Source: Flavobacteriaceae bacterium TMED121 (GTDB lineage Bacteria > Bacteroidota > Bacteroidia > Flavobacteriales > Flavobacteriaceae). From it: a stretch of 15,954 bases of DNA. Shown piece by piece: positions 7,283 to 15,271 of this stretch. The stretch spans positions 29,273 to 45,226 of the forward strand of contig NHFW02000029.1 of NCBI GenBank assembly GCA_002171295.2, written 5' to 3'. Below the pieces are notes generated by a model. It worked only from the letters and a program-made list of their open reading frames with translations. It was not told where the DNA came from and made no database searches. Positions within the stretch are counted from its first letter, which is position 1. Each line of letters starts with the position of its first letter. The translations under genes and the position numbers were made by a program.

Positions 7283-8427
7283 CGGCAAAAAGATTAAATA
7301 CAGTAAATGAATATTACTTCTCCAAAAAATTGAGAGAGGTAGCTAAGATGATATCTGAAGGTAAACCAGTAATTAATATGGGTATCGGAAGTCCAGATTT
7401 GCCACCTCATCCAGATGTGGTTTTAGCTTTAAAAGAGAGTTTTAGTTATCCCAAAGTTCATCAGTACCAAAGTTATCAAGGGATTCCCGAGCTGAGAATA
7501 GCAATTGCCGAATTTTACCTTAGACATTATCATGTTGCAGCAAACCCCAATGGCGAAATTTTACCCCTAATGGGTTCTAAAGAGGGAATCATGCACATCT
7601 CTATGGCTTTTTTAAATCCTGGAGATAAGGTATTGATTCCCAATCCAGGTTATCCAACTTATCAATCTGTAACCAGACTTGTGGAGGCCACTCCTGTTTT
7701 TTATGATCTTAGTGCTGATAATGATTGGCAACCTGACTTGGAATTATTAAACCAAATGGACTTGAGTGGTATTAAATTAATGTGGATCAATTACCCTCAT
7801 ATGCCTACAGGTGCTAATGCTAATCAAGATATATTTAAAAAATTAATTGATTGGGCGAGAGAGAGAGAGATTCTTTTAGTCAATGACAATCCTTACAGTT
7901 TTATTCTTACGGATCGTCCCCAGAGCATGCTTTCGGTGCCTGGTGCAATGGAGGTAGGGATGGAATTAAACTCTTTAAGTAAATCTTTTAATATGGCAGG
8001 TTGGCGGGTAGGAATGGTTTTAGGTAATCAAGAAAATATCAAAGCACTGCTGAAGGTTAAAAGTAATATGGATTCTGGAATGTTTTTAGGAATCCAAAAG
8101 GGAGCCATTGCGGCCCTTGCTGTGAAGGAAATCTGGTTTGAACAATTGAATGATATTTATGCCCAAAGAAGAAAATTGATATTTAAATTAGCCGCGCTTT
8201 TAAATACGGAATTTGATTTGCATTGCTGTGGACTCTTTGTTTGGGCTAAACTTAAAGATACCAGTAAAAGTTCGGTTGATGTGATTGAGAAAATTTTACA
8301 AAAATACAATGTATTTATTACACCAGGAAGTATCTTTGGCAGCCAAGGCGAAGGTTATATCCGATTTTCACTGTGTGTTAAGGAGGAACAGATTATTGAA
8401 GCTATTGAACGAATAACAAAAAAATGA
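7279..8427 (+). CDS. PLP-dependent aminotransferase class I/II, probably aromatic
   Basis: This is a fold-type I aminotransferase of 382 residues. Visible motifs are the N-terminal GIGSPDLPPH (36-44), the QYQSYQGIPELR segment (62-73), N171 in NYPHMPTGA (the usual NPPNPTG site), the NDNPY aspartate region near 203-206, and the PLP lysine K235 in SLSKSFNMAGWRVG. Placed between pheA and tyrA with ATGA overlaps on both sides, it most likely aminates phenylpyruvate and 4-hydroxyphenylpyruvate to Phe and Tyr. By sequence type alone it resembles LL-diaminopimelate/succinyl-diaminopimelate aminotransferase-like proteins, so automatic pipelines may give it those names. Substrate assignment rests on context. 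Confidence 0.88.
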   Translation: MTAKRLNTVNEYYFSKKLREVAKMISEGKPVINMGIGSPDLPPHPDVVLALKESFSYPKVHQYQSYQGIPELRIAIAEFYLRHYHVAANPNGEILPLMGSKEGIMHISMAFLNPGDKVLIPNPGYPTYQSVTRLVEATPVFYDLSADNDWQPDLELLNQMDLSGIKLMWINYPHMPTGANANQDIFKKLIDWAREREILLVNDNPYSFILTDRPQSMLSVPGAMEVGMELNSLSKSFNMAGWRVGMVLGNQENIKALLKVKSNMDSGMFLGIQKGAIAALAVKEIWFEQLNDIYAQRRKLIFKLAALLNTEFDLHCCGLFVWAKLKDTSKSSVDVIEKILQKYNVFITPGSIFGSQGEGYIRFSLCVKEEQIIEAIERITKK

Positions 8428-9290
8428 AAGTAGGTATCATTGGTGTTGGATTAATTGGAGGTTCACTTGCTTTGTCGGCACGCGAGCATATATCTGATAT
8501 TGAAATATACGGTAGTAACAGGAGTGAGACCAATCTGAAAAAGTCCCTGAAAATGGGGCTAATAGATTTTGCTTTAAAAAAGGATGACATAAAATCTATG
8601 GATATAATTTTGTTGGCGGTTCCAGTAGATATTGCGATGAATCAACTGGTTGATTTACTTGATGAAGTCAATGATAACGCCTTAGTGATCGATTTTGGCT
8701 CTACAAAACATCCTATTTGTCAAGCTGTAGCGCTTCATTCCAAAAGGGGTCAGTTTCTGTCAACTCATCCAATTGCAGGAACAGAATATTCTGGCCCTTC
8801 AGCCGCCCTACCTGATTTGTTTTTTAATAAAATTCAAATTCTCTGTGAAACCGAAAAAACTCGTCCAGATCTATTAGAATGGGCGCAAGACTGGTTTAAA
8901 AAAATAGGAATGAATCTTCGAGAAATGGATCCAGTTGCTCACGATCAGCATATTGCCTATGTTTCTCATTTATCCCATATTAGTTCTTACATGTTGGGGA
9001 AAACTGTAATGGAAAAAGAAAAAGACCAAGCGACTATATTCGATATGGCAGGCAGTGGGTTTGCTTCTACTGTTCGCCTTGCAAAAAGTTCTCCAAGCAT
9101 GTGGATTCCGATATTTAAACAGAATAAAGAAAACATTAGTGAAACACTTACAGAATATATAAATAACTTAAATAATTTTAAATCACTTCTTGATAACGAA
9201 AAGTATAATGAATTGTACGATAAAATTAAAAATATTAATAGTATTGATCAAATTTTAGACGGTATTGCCAAAACCACAAACAACAATTAA
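8424..9290 (+). CDS. tyrA: Prephenate dehydrogenase
   Basis: It oxidatively decarboxylates prephenate to 4-hydroxyphenylpyruvate on the way to tyrosine. The 288 residues show a Rossmann dinucleotide site at the very N-terminus (VGIIGVGLIGGSLAL, 3-17), VIDFGSTKH near 88-96, the substrate-side STHPIAGTEYSGP segment near 113-125, and HIAYVSHLSHISSYML in the helical dimerisation domain. There is no ACT or chorismate mutase extension, so it is a stand-alone TyrA. The start ATG overlaps the aminotransferase stop (ATGA) and lies two codons before the first beta strand. An NAD-specific enzyme is likely but cofactor preference is not certain. Confidence 0.94.
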   Translation: MKVGIIGVGLIGGSLALSAREHISDIEIYGSNRSETNLKKSLKMGLIDFALKKDDIKSMDIILLAVPVDIAMNQLVDLLDEVNDNALVIDFGSTKHPICQAVALHSKRGQFLSTHPIAGTEYSGPSAALPDLFFNKIQILCETEKTRPDLLEWAQDWFKKIGMNLREMDPVAHDQHIAYVSHLSHISSYMLGKTVMEKEKDQATIFDMAGSGFASTVRLAKSSPSMWIPIFKQNKENISETLTEYINNLNNFKSLLDNEKYNELYDKIKNINSIDQILDGIAKTTNNN

Positions 9291-9295
9291 TAAAA

Positions 9296-10378
9296 ATGGA
9301 AAACAGTAAAAAAATGAGAACTTGGCTGGATGACTTTGGATTAGATCATCCCCTAGTTATAGCAGGCCCTTGTAGCGCTGAAACTGAGGAGCAGGTTTTA
9401 AAAATCGCACATGAATTAAAGGATACCGATGTAACGGTGTATCGTGCTGGAATATGGAAGCCTAGAACCCGTCCGGGAATGTTTGAAGGGGTGGGGGCAA
9501 TCGGTTTAGACTGGCTTAAAAAAGTAAAAGAAGAAACGGGTTTAATGACGACTACTGAAGTTGCCAATAAAGACCATGTTAAATTAGCCTTGGAGGCGGA
9601 CATAGATATACTTTGGATTGGTGCTCGAACAACTGTAAGCCCATTTATAATTCAGGAAATTGCGGATGCTCTATGCGGAACAGATAAAATCGTATTGGTA
9701 AAAAACCCTGTTAACCCTGATTTGGCACTTTGGATGGGTGGTTTGGAAAGATTGTATACTGCTGACATCAAAAATTTAGGAGTTATACACAGAGGTTTTT
9801 CAACCTATGATAAATCCAAATATCGCAATACACCCGAATGGCAAATTGCAGTAGAATTTCAAAACAATTTTCCTGATATTCCATTGATCTGTGATCCTTC
9901 TCATATCGCTGGACGTAGGGATTTGATCTTTGATTTAAGCCAAAGGGCTTTAGACCTAAACTTTGACGGTTTAATGATAGAAACACACTGGGACCCAGAT
10001 AATGCTTGGAGTGATGCCAAACAACAGGTAACCCCTAAGCGTCTTACTGAGATAATGAAAGATTTGAAAATTCGTCAGAAGACTACTGATGAAGAAGGTT
10101 ACCAGGCAGAGTTAGAAACTTACCGTGAACAAATTGATGTTACAGATCAAGCCCTTTTGGATGCTCTAGGTAAACGCATGAAAATTGCGGCTTCTATTGG
10201 TAAAATAAAAAAAGAGAATAATGTGGCAGTATTACAAAATAAACGCTGGAGTGAGATATTAGAAACAATGAAAATTGAGGGTGAACAAAGAGGACTAAGT
10301 GAAGAATTTATTTCTCGAATCTTCAAATCTATTCATCAAGAGTCAATAAATCATCAAGAGAAGGTAATAAATGGATAA
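9296..10378 (+). CDS. Bifunctional DAHP synthase / chorismate mutase
   Basis: One polypeptide carries out the first step of the shikimate pathway (PEP plus erythrose 4-phosphate to DAHP) and the branch step chorismate to prephenate. Residues about 15-255 are a class I beta DAHP synthase: VIAGPCSAET with metal ligand C26, RAGIWKPRTRPGMFEG (50-65), KNPVNPDL (136-143), CDPSHIAGRRD with H203, and MIETHWDPDNAWSD from 227. Residues about 270-355 are an AroQ-type chorismate mutase helix bundle (YREQIDVTDQALLDALGKRM, then IGKIKKEN). This domain order is characteristic of Bacteroidota. It starts five bases after tyrA and ends the operon. Coupling the mutase to the synthase allows prephenate to regulate entry into the pathway (inference). 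Confidence 0.95.
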   Translation: MENSKKMRTWLDDFGLDHPLVIAGPCSAETEEQVLKIAHELKDTDVTVYRAGIWKPRTRPGMFEGVGAIGLDWLKKVKEETGLMTTTEVANKDHVKLALEADIDILWIGARTTVSPFIIQEIADALCGTDKIVLVKNPVNPDLALWMGGLERLYTADIKNLGVIHRGFSTYDKSKYRNTPEWQIAVEFQNNFPDIPLICDPSHIAGRRDLIFDLSQRALDLNFDGLMIETHWDPDNAWSDAKQQVTPKRLTEIMKDLKIRQKTTDEEGYQAELETYREQIDVTDQALLDALGKRMKIAASIGKIKKENNVAVLQNKRWSEILETMKIEGEQRGLSEEFISRIFKSIHQESINHQEKVING

Positions 10379-10380
10379 AT

Positions 10381-10415
10381 AAAAAAGCCTCTCATTTAGT
10401 AGGTTTTATTTTTAG
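10381..10415. terminator. Shared terminator between convergent operons
   Basis: AAAGCCT 10384-10390 pairs with AGGTTTT 10401-10407 (one G-T wobble), followed on the plus strand by a T-rich tail. The complementary strand also ends in a T-run but has an A-C mismatch in the stem. It fills the 33-base gap between the aromatic operon and the stop codon of aspC, so it may stop transcription from both sides, better for the plus strand. Confidence 0.6.
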
Positions 10416-11590
10416 CTTAATAATTTTTTTATCCTTTTGACTGCTGATTTAATATCATCTTCATTCGCTGCATAAGAGATTCTTATACATTTAGGATTTC
10501 CAAAAGCTTCTCCTGTAACTGTAGCTACGTGGGCTCTCTCAAGAAGAAATAAGGCAAAATCATTAGCATTTTCAATATTATTCCCATGGATTTTTTTTCC
10601 AAAATAGGACGATACATCTGGGAAAACATAAAATGCACCTTGTGGCTCATTGAGTTTGAATCCAGGAATTTCTGAAAGTAATTTTAAAATTAGATCTCTA
10701 CGCTTGTTAAATTCATCTACCATATATTGAATTTTACTGTATGGAGCGGAAACAGCTGCTATAGTAGCACGTTGAGCAATGCAATTTGCGCCAGAGGTTA
10801 TCTGCCCTTGCATCTTGTTACAAGCTTTGGCAATCCACTCAGGAGCGCCAATGTAACCAATACGCCATCCAGTCATAGCGAAAGCCTTTGCGACGCCATT
10901 AACGGTAATCGTACGGTCGTACAAATCAGAAATGGAAGCAATACTAAAATGTGGTGTACCATAATTAATATGCTCGTATATCTCATCAGATAAAATATAT
11001 ACTTCTGGATATTTTTTTAAAACTTTTCCTAGTGCGCGGAATTCCTCCTCAGTATAAATTGTTCCACTAGGGTTGTTGGGAGAATTGAACATTACAAGTT
11101 TAGTTTTTGGAGAAATGGCTGCCTCCAATTGTTCGGGTGTGATTTTGAAATCATTTTCAATAGACGAGGGAATAATAGTAGACTTTGACTCTGCTAATGT
11201 TGCGATTGCAGAGTAGCTTACCCAATACGGGGCAGGTAACAAAACTTCATCTCCGGGATTGAGCAATACCATACATACATTGGCAATGGACTGTTTGGCT
11301 CCTGTTGAGACTACAACTTGTGAGGGTTGGTAGTCCAACCCATTATCTCTTCTAAACTTTTCACATATAGCAACCTTGAGATCAGCATAACCATCAACTG
11401 GTGAATAAGAATTGTAATTATCTTTTACTGCCTGAATAGCTGCCTCTTTAATGAATTCCGGGGTATTGAAGTCTGGCTCTCCTAAACTTAGACCAATGAT
11501 ATTAATTCCCTGGGTTTTCAATTCTCTTGCTTTTGCTGCCATAGCAAGTGTTGCAGAAGCAGGTAAGCTATTAATTCTATCCGATAACAT
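10412..11590 (-). CDS. aspC: Aspartate/prephenate-type aminotransferase (class I)
   Basis: A cytosolic PLP enzyme that transfers the amino group between aspartate (or glutamate) and oxo acids. The 392 residues match the Thermus-like 1-beta subgroup: SLGEPDFNTP (35-44), YSPVDGYADLK (62-72), TGAKQSI, the APYWVSY segment (120-126), SPNNPSG (170-176), SDEIYEH (201-207) and PLP lysine K235 in NGVAKAFAMTGWRIGY. Members of this subgroup often also accept prephenate, giving arogenate, so overlap with the aromatic operon next door is possible but not shown. It lies 12 bases downstream of the desaturase on the same strand, so the two are probably co-transcribed. Confidence 0.92.
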   Translation of the reverse strand: MLSDRINSLPASATLAMAAKARELKTQGINIIGLSLGEPDFNTPEFIKEAAIQAVKDNYNSYSPVDGYADLKVAICEKFRRDNGLDYQPSQVVVSTGAKQSIANVCMVLLNPGDEVLLPAPYWVSYSAIATLAESKSTIIPSSIENDFKITPEQLEAAISPKTKLVMFNSPNNPSGTIYTEEEFRALGKVLKKYPEVYILSDEIYEHINYGTPHFSIASISDLYDRTITVNGVAKAFAMTGWRIGYIGAPEWIAKACNKMQGQITSGANCIAQRATIAAVSAPYSKIQYMVDEFNKRRDLILKLLSEIPGFKLNEPQGAFYVFPDVSSYFGKKIHGNNIENANDFALFLLERAHVATVTGEAFGNPKCIRISYAANEDDIKSAVKRIKKLLS

Positions 11591-11602
11591 GTTAAAATTG
11601 GC

Positions 11603-12712
11603 TTATGGTTGAACATAAATGGGTTTTGTACCCATTTGTTTTAAAAATTTAAAATGTGACAATAGAGCGCTTCTGGTTGTCTTGTATTCATTGTAAGGTA
11701 AATTGAATTCCTTAGCTGTTTTTTTTACAATTTTAGAAATTTTGGTATAATGAATATGACTGATATGTGGAAAAATATGATGCTCAATTTGATGGTTTAG
11801 TCCCCCAGTAAACCAATTGACAATTCTGTTCTTAGTCGAAAAATTAACAGTAGTTTTTAATTGATGAACTACCCATGAATTTTTTAGATTTCCAGTTTTT
11901 TCATCTGGTAATGGCATATCGGCTTCTCCAATTACGTGTGCCAATTGAAATACCAAGCTTAAGATCAAACCTGCTGTATAATGCATCACAACAAAACCAA
12001 TCATCACTTTCCACCAGAGGATTTTAAATACAAATATTGGTATTATGATCCATATTAAGAAATATATAATTTTTGAGATGACCAGCCCAATCCACTGTGT
12101 TTTATGACTTTTACTATTGACATAAGAAAGTTTTCTCTTATGATAGCTCATCAATTGAAAAAAGTCAGCAAAGATTGCCCAATTAATTGTAAGTAAACCA
12201 TATAGAAGTACTGAATAAAGGTGCTGAAACCGGTGGTGGGGCATCCATTTTGAATGTTTTGAAAAACGCAATATTCTCCCAGCATCTAGATCTGCATCAT
12301 GGCCGTGAATATTGGTGTAGGTGTGGTGTAAAAGGTTGTGTTGGACTTTCCAATTGAATACATTTCCCGCGAGAATGTAAATGCTTCCACCCATGACTTT
12401 ATTGATCCATTGTCGCTTTGAGAAAGATCCATGATTCCCATCATGCATAACATTCATTCCAACTCCAGCCATTCCGACACCAGTAATGATAGACAGGATA
12501 AGCTTGAACCAGTCATTAATATTCAATGAGAGTATTAATATGTAGGGTGCGATCAAAAGCGAAAACATCACTACCGTTTTGGTGTACAAACGCCAATTTC
12601 CAGTTTTGGATATTTTATGATCTTTAAAATATTTGTTGACCCTATTATTAAGTATTTTGAAAAATTCTTGGGACTCTTTGCGTGAAAAACGCGGGAATAA
12701 TTTTTTAGACAT
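11603..12712 (-). CDS. Membrane fatty acid desaturase
   Basis: An integral membrane di-iron desaturase that introduces a double bond into acyl chains. The 369 residues contain all three histidine boxes: HDGNH at 90-94, HNLLHH at 125-130 and QIEHH at 308-312. The last box, with Q at the front, is typical of front-end (delta-6/delta-5-like) and related acyl-lipid/acyl-CoA desaturases. Hydrophobic spans are visible around 46-64, 70-88, 108-119, 165-185, 205-230 and 235-258. There is no fused cytochrome b5 domain, so electrons must come from a separate donor. It likely adjusts membrane fluidity or makes unsaturated fatty acids. Regiospecificity cannot be told from sequence. It diverges from rsmG. 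Confidence 0.9.
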   Translation of the reverse strand: MSKKLFPRFSRKESQEFFKILNNRVNKYFKDHKISKTGNWRLYTKTVVMFSLLIAPYILILSLNINDWFKLILSIITGVGMAGVGMNVMHDGNHGSFSKRQWINKVMGGSIYILAGNVFNWKVQHNLLHHTYTNIHGHDADLDAGRILRFSKHSKWMPHHRFQHLYSVLLYGLLTINWAIFADFFQLMSYHKRKLSYVNSKSHKTQWIGLVISKIIYFLIWIIIPIFVFKILWWKVMIGFVVMHYTAGLILSLVFQLAHVIGEADMPLPDEKTGNLKNSWVVHQLKTTVNFSTKNRIVNWFTGGLNHQIEHHIFPHISHIHYTKISKIVKKTAKEFNLPYNEYKTTRSALLSHFKFLKQMGTKPIYVQP

Positions 12713-12738
12713 AATTAATTTATTGCTCTGTAAAATTA

Positions 12739-12769
12739 TTGAATTTTAGGGGTATTCTTTTTAGTTTTA
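12739..12769 (+). promoter_or_regulatory. Possible promoter of rsmG
   Basis: TTG 12739-12741 and TAGTTTTA 12762-12769 (seven of eight matches to TAnnTTTG) are separated by 20 bases. The implied transcription start, about 12776, is only a few bases from the TTG start codon, so the mRNA would be nearly leaderless. Confidence 0.35.
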
Positions 12770-12783
12770 ACAAAATATTTTAA

Positions 12784-13404
12784 TTGAATCTAATTGCAAA
12801 GTACTTTACAAGCCTAAATAATGATCAACTCCAAAAGCTGGAAACACTATATAGTATCTATTCGCAATGGAATTCTAAAATTAATCTAATTTCTAGGAAA
12901 GATATAGATTATTTTTATTTGCATCACGTCCTTCATTCCTTATCTATCGCTAAGTTTTACCAATTTAAATCGGGAAGTAGGGTTATGGATGTTGGAACCG
13001 GAGGAGGGTTCCCTGGAATTCCACTGTCCATTTTGTTTCCAAAGGTTAATTTTCATTTGGTTGATAGTATTGGTAAAAAAATTAGGGTAATAGAGGCGGT
13101 AAAAAAAGAATTGAATTTAAAAAATGTTCAAATGTACAATGACAGAATGGAAAATATTGACTTGACTGTAGATTTTGTTGTATGCCGAGCAGTAGCCCCG
13201 ATGAAGACTTTGGTGAAATGGATAGGGGGTAATATATCTAGAAATCACGGGCTGGGGATGAAAAATGGCTTGATCTGCCTCAAGGGGGGCGACCTTAGTG
13301 AAGAATTAAAAGAAATTAAATTAAAGGAAATAATAAAACTTAACACCTTTTTTCAAGAATCATTTTTTGAAACTAAAAAACTAGTATATGTACCATTTAA
13401 TTAA
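12784..13404 (+). CDS. rsmG: 16S rRNA (guanine-527-N7) methyltransferase RsmG
   Basis: It methylates N7 of G527 in the 530 loop of 16S rRNA using SAM. The 206 residues show the N-terminal helix typical of RsmG with QWNSKINLISRKDID at 28-42 and YLHHVLHSLSIAKF (45-58). The SAM-binding loop is VMDVGTGGGFPGIPL (67-81), followed by D94 in the ribose-binding strand and CRAVAPM at 134-140. The start codon is TTG: an in-frame TAA lies immediately before it at 12781-12783, and the next in-frame ATG is at residue 68, inside the SAM-binding loop. Homologues begin at this same point (M-x-L-I-x-K-Y-F), which supports TTG. The length is normal for the phylum. Confidence 0.94.
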   Translation: MNLIAKYFTSLNNDQLQKLETLYSIYSQWNSKINLISRKDIDYFYLHHVLHSLSIAKFYQFKSGSRVMDVGTGGGFPGIPLSILFPKVNFHLVDSIGKKIRVIEAVKKELNLKNVQMYNDRMENIDLTVDFVVCRAVAPMKTLVKWIGGNISRNHGLGMKNGLICLKGGDLSEELKEIKLKEIIKLNTFFQESFFETKKLVYVPFN

Positions 13405-13405
13405 C

Positions 13406-13433
13406 TTAAAATAAAATATCTATTTAGTTTTAA
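13406..13433 (+). terminator. Weak AT-only hairpin after rsmG
   Basis: TTAAAATAAAAT 13406-13417 can fold onto ATTTAGTTTTAA 13422-13433 with one mismatch and one wobble around an ATCT loop. It begins two bases after the rsmG stop. There is no U-tract after it and it has no GC pairs, so it is only a candidate 3' end. Confidence 0.25.
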
Positions 13434-13559
13434 AGCGGGAACTTAAATATTAAATTTTTTGAAAGAAGAGTTCAGTTATAGTATATGTGGTATTCATTAA
13501 ATGAACTAATGATGAAAGCTAACATACAGACTAATATTTGTGCATTTTACCAAGATTAA

Positions 13560-13781
13560 TTAATGGTTTAACCTCACACCGTAATCTATATTAATATATT
13601 TTGTTTTATTTAGAGCAACCAAAGTTTTCCAACCATTATTTAAAAGCTGGACAGTACTTTTAACTTGGTTTTCAATTTCAATTTCATAAGTAAAGTAATA
13701 GTTAATTATGTTTTATTTCAAAAAATCACCCTCATATTTATTGAATAGAAGTTTTAATTCTTTTGTTATTTGTTGAATTAT
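13560..13781 (-). pseudogene. apaG: Broken apaG
   Basis: The minus strand encodes a recognisable ApaG (DUF525) protein. An N-terminal block reads IQQITKELKLLFNKYEGDF, then comes an in-frame TAA at 13713-13715. The same frame continues with INYYFTYEIEIENQVKSTV, then QLLNNGWKTLVALN, before ending prematurely at 13560. These correspond to the ApaG N-terminus (M-x-Q-x-T-x-G-I-K-x-x-V) and its core Y-x-F-x-Y-x-I-x-I-E-N-Q-x-x-x-x-V-Q-L-L-x-x-x-W. The expected start codon is ATA (13779-13781), the GEGVVG motif is lost, and a possible C-terminal block lies in another frame at about 13445-13530. It sits between rsmG and the DUF5103 gene, where I recall apaG in related genomes. The rest of the 437-base gap 13405-13841 shows nothing else I can name. 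Confidence 0.75.
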
Positions 13782-13841
13782 TAAAAACAATTTAGTATTT
13801 CATTTTAATGTAATTCAAAAGAAATTATTTTATGTTTAAAA

Positions 13842-15101
13842 TTAATCAAGTACCTCAAAGGAGGAAGTCTCTCCAAATCCAATTAGTGCGTCGTGTCGGG
13901 CTCCAAATTCACTGTAATATACCAAAATCAAGTATCGATTTTCAGTTAATGCGTGGGAATCACTGAGGGCATTACTTAATAGTTGATTGGAGTTTTTAGC
14001 AACATATTTATAGTTATATATACCTTGTTTAAGAAGCATAACTCCCTCATAGATTTCTAAACCAGGGTTATAGTACATTTTGTTCTCATCTGAGAGTTCG
14101 TAATTATTGAATTTGCCGTAAATGTAAACTTCCTGATCTTCCAGAAATTTTGGTGCTGACAAGCTGAAATGAACCCAGCTGTAATCTGCTTCAATGGCTT
14201 CGTCTTCCATTCCCTCTATTGTTCTAATGAAAAAATCTCCATTGATATCACTATTGAAACTGTAGGGATAGCCCTTCCTTAAAAAATTTGTATTTAAATA
14301 GCTTTCATAAAGTCGGTTTAATTCAACTGAACCAACATTCGACCCCGTTATTCTAATATCTTTGGTATCAAAAAACAAGTATTCGTTACCGCCTTCAAAT
14401 CGTGTATATTCGTCATAACGATACTCCAACTGATTACCATTAAAGTATTGTGGCTTAATCCCAGTAATTGCTGTACTCCATTGTTCATTTTGAAGAATTA
14501 CTGTTTTTACAAGGTTTTCAGGATCTCTAAAAAATTCCCCAGATTCTGGGCTGATGTAAAACTGAACACTTTGATGAGTGTTATAAAAAGATAAATCACG
14601 AGATCGGTAAACAGCTGCACCGATATTTACCTTATCCTCATAGATTAAAAATTTTCTGGAAAAAACTATAATGTCTTTCTCATCATAAATTTCTAAAATA
14701 TAATTACCACTAAGTAAAAATTGAGTTTTATCATTTGGTAGTTTTAATTCATAATGGGTATAGGGTTGTAAGGTATTGAAGGAAGTTCGGTGATTTTCAA
14801 TTCTTACATTATCAAAACCCTTCAAAAATTCTGCCTGGAAAAGACTCGTAGGGGTCCAGTCATAATTAAAATATTTTATACGGTAATAATAATTTCGCTC
14901 ATCTGCGTTGAGGTCGTCAAATGAAATTTTAAAAGTTTCTCCTAGACTTACAATTGGTAATTGATATTTTAAGTTTTGAGATTTAAAAACAACTGATTTT
15001 ATAAAATCAGGGTTTTTAATTTCTCCAACTACTTGTCCAAAAATAAAATTGGTACCAACGAGTAAAGTTGATAATTGTTTAAGCAGTTTTTTTTTAAACA
15101 T
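13842..15101 (-). CDS. Type IX secretion system plug protein (DUF5103)
   Basis: The 419-residue protein starts with a basic stretch and hydrophobic core ending near residue 22 (KKKLLKQ, then LSTLLVGTNFIFG), consistent with a signal peptide. The rest is beta-rich, with YYYRIKYFNYDW near 65-76, LSGNYILEIYD near 131-141, the SFNSDINGDFFIR segment near 288-300 and a C-terminal YIYGKFNNYEL/KQGIYNYKYV domain. This is the DUF5103 pattern; members include the periplasmic Plug that closes the SprA translocon of the type IX secretion system in Flavobacterium johnsoniae. It diverges from nqrA. The gene fits with gldA elsewhere in the window, since gliding and type IX secretion are linked. The assignment is by family recall, and only the domain is firm. 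Confidence 0.8.
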   Translation of the reverse strand: MFKKKLLKQLSTLLVGTNFIFGQVVGEIKNPDFIKSVVFKSQNLKYQLPIVSLGETFKISFDDLNADERNYYYRIKYFNYDWTPTSLFQAEFLKGFDNVRIENHRTSFNTLQPYTHYELKLPNDKTQFLLSGNYILEIYDEKDIIVFSRKFLIYEDKVNIGAAVYRSRDLSFYNTHQSVQFYISPESGEFFRDPENLVKTVILQNEQWSTAITGIKPQYFNGNQLEYRYDEYTRFEGGNEYLFFDTKDIRITGSNVGSVELNRLYESYLNTNFLRKGYPYSFNSDINGDFFIRTIEGMEDEAIEADYSWVHFSLSAPKFLEDQEVYIYGKFNNYELSDENKMYYNPGLEIYEGVMLLKQGIYNYKYVAKNSNQLLSNALSDSHALTENRYLILVYYSEFGARHDALIGFGETSSFEVLD

Positions 15102-15216
15102 AATGTAAAGTTATGAATTTAAAAGCATTCAAGAATTTGATCTAGTATCAGTAGATTTAAAAGTTAAACGACTATTTAGAATAATTATAAATTATATAAT
15201 TTTGCTAATTATTCAC

Positions 15217-15247
15217 TTTTAGAGGTGGGGCTTTTGTAGTAAATTTG
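15217..15247 (+). promoter_or_regulatory. Probable promoter of the nqr operon
   Basis: TAAATTTG at 15240-15247 matches TAnnTTTG exactly. A TTTT element at 15217-15220, 19 bases upstream, takes the -33 position but lacks the G. It lies 24 bases before the nqrA ATG. Confidence 0.5.
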
Positions 15248-15271
15248 TGTAATATTTTAGAACTCCAATTT

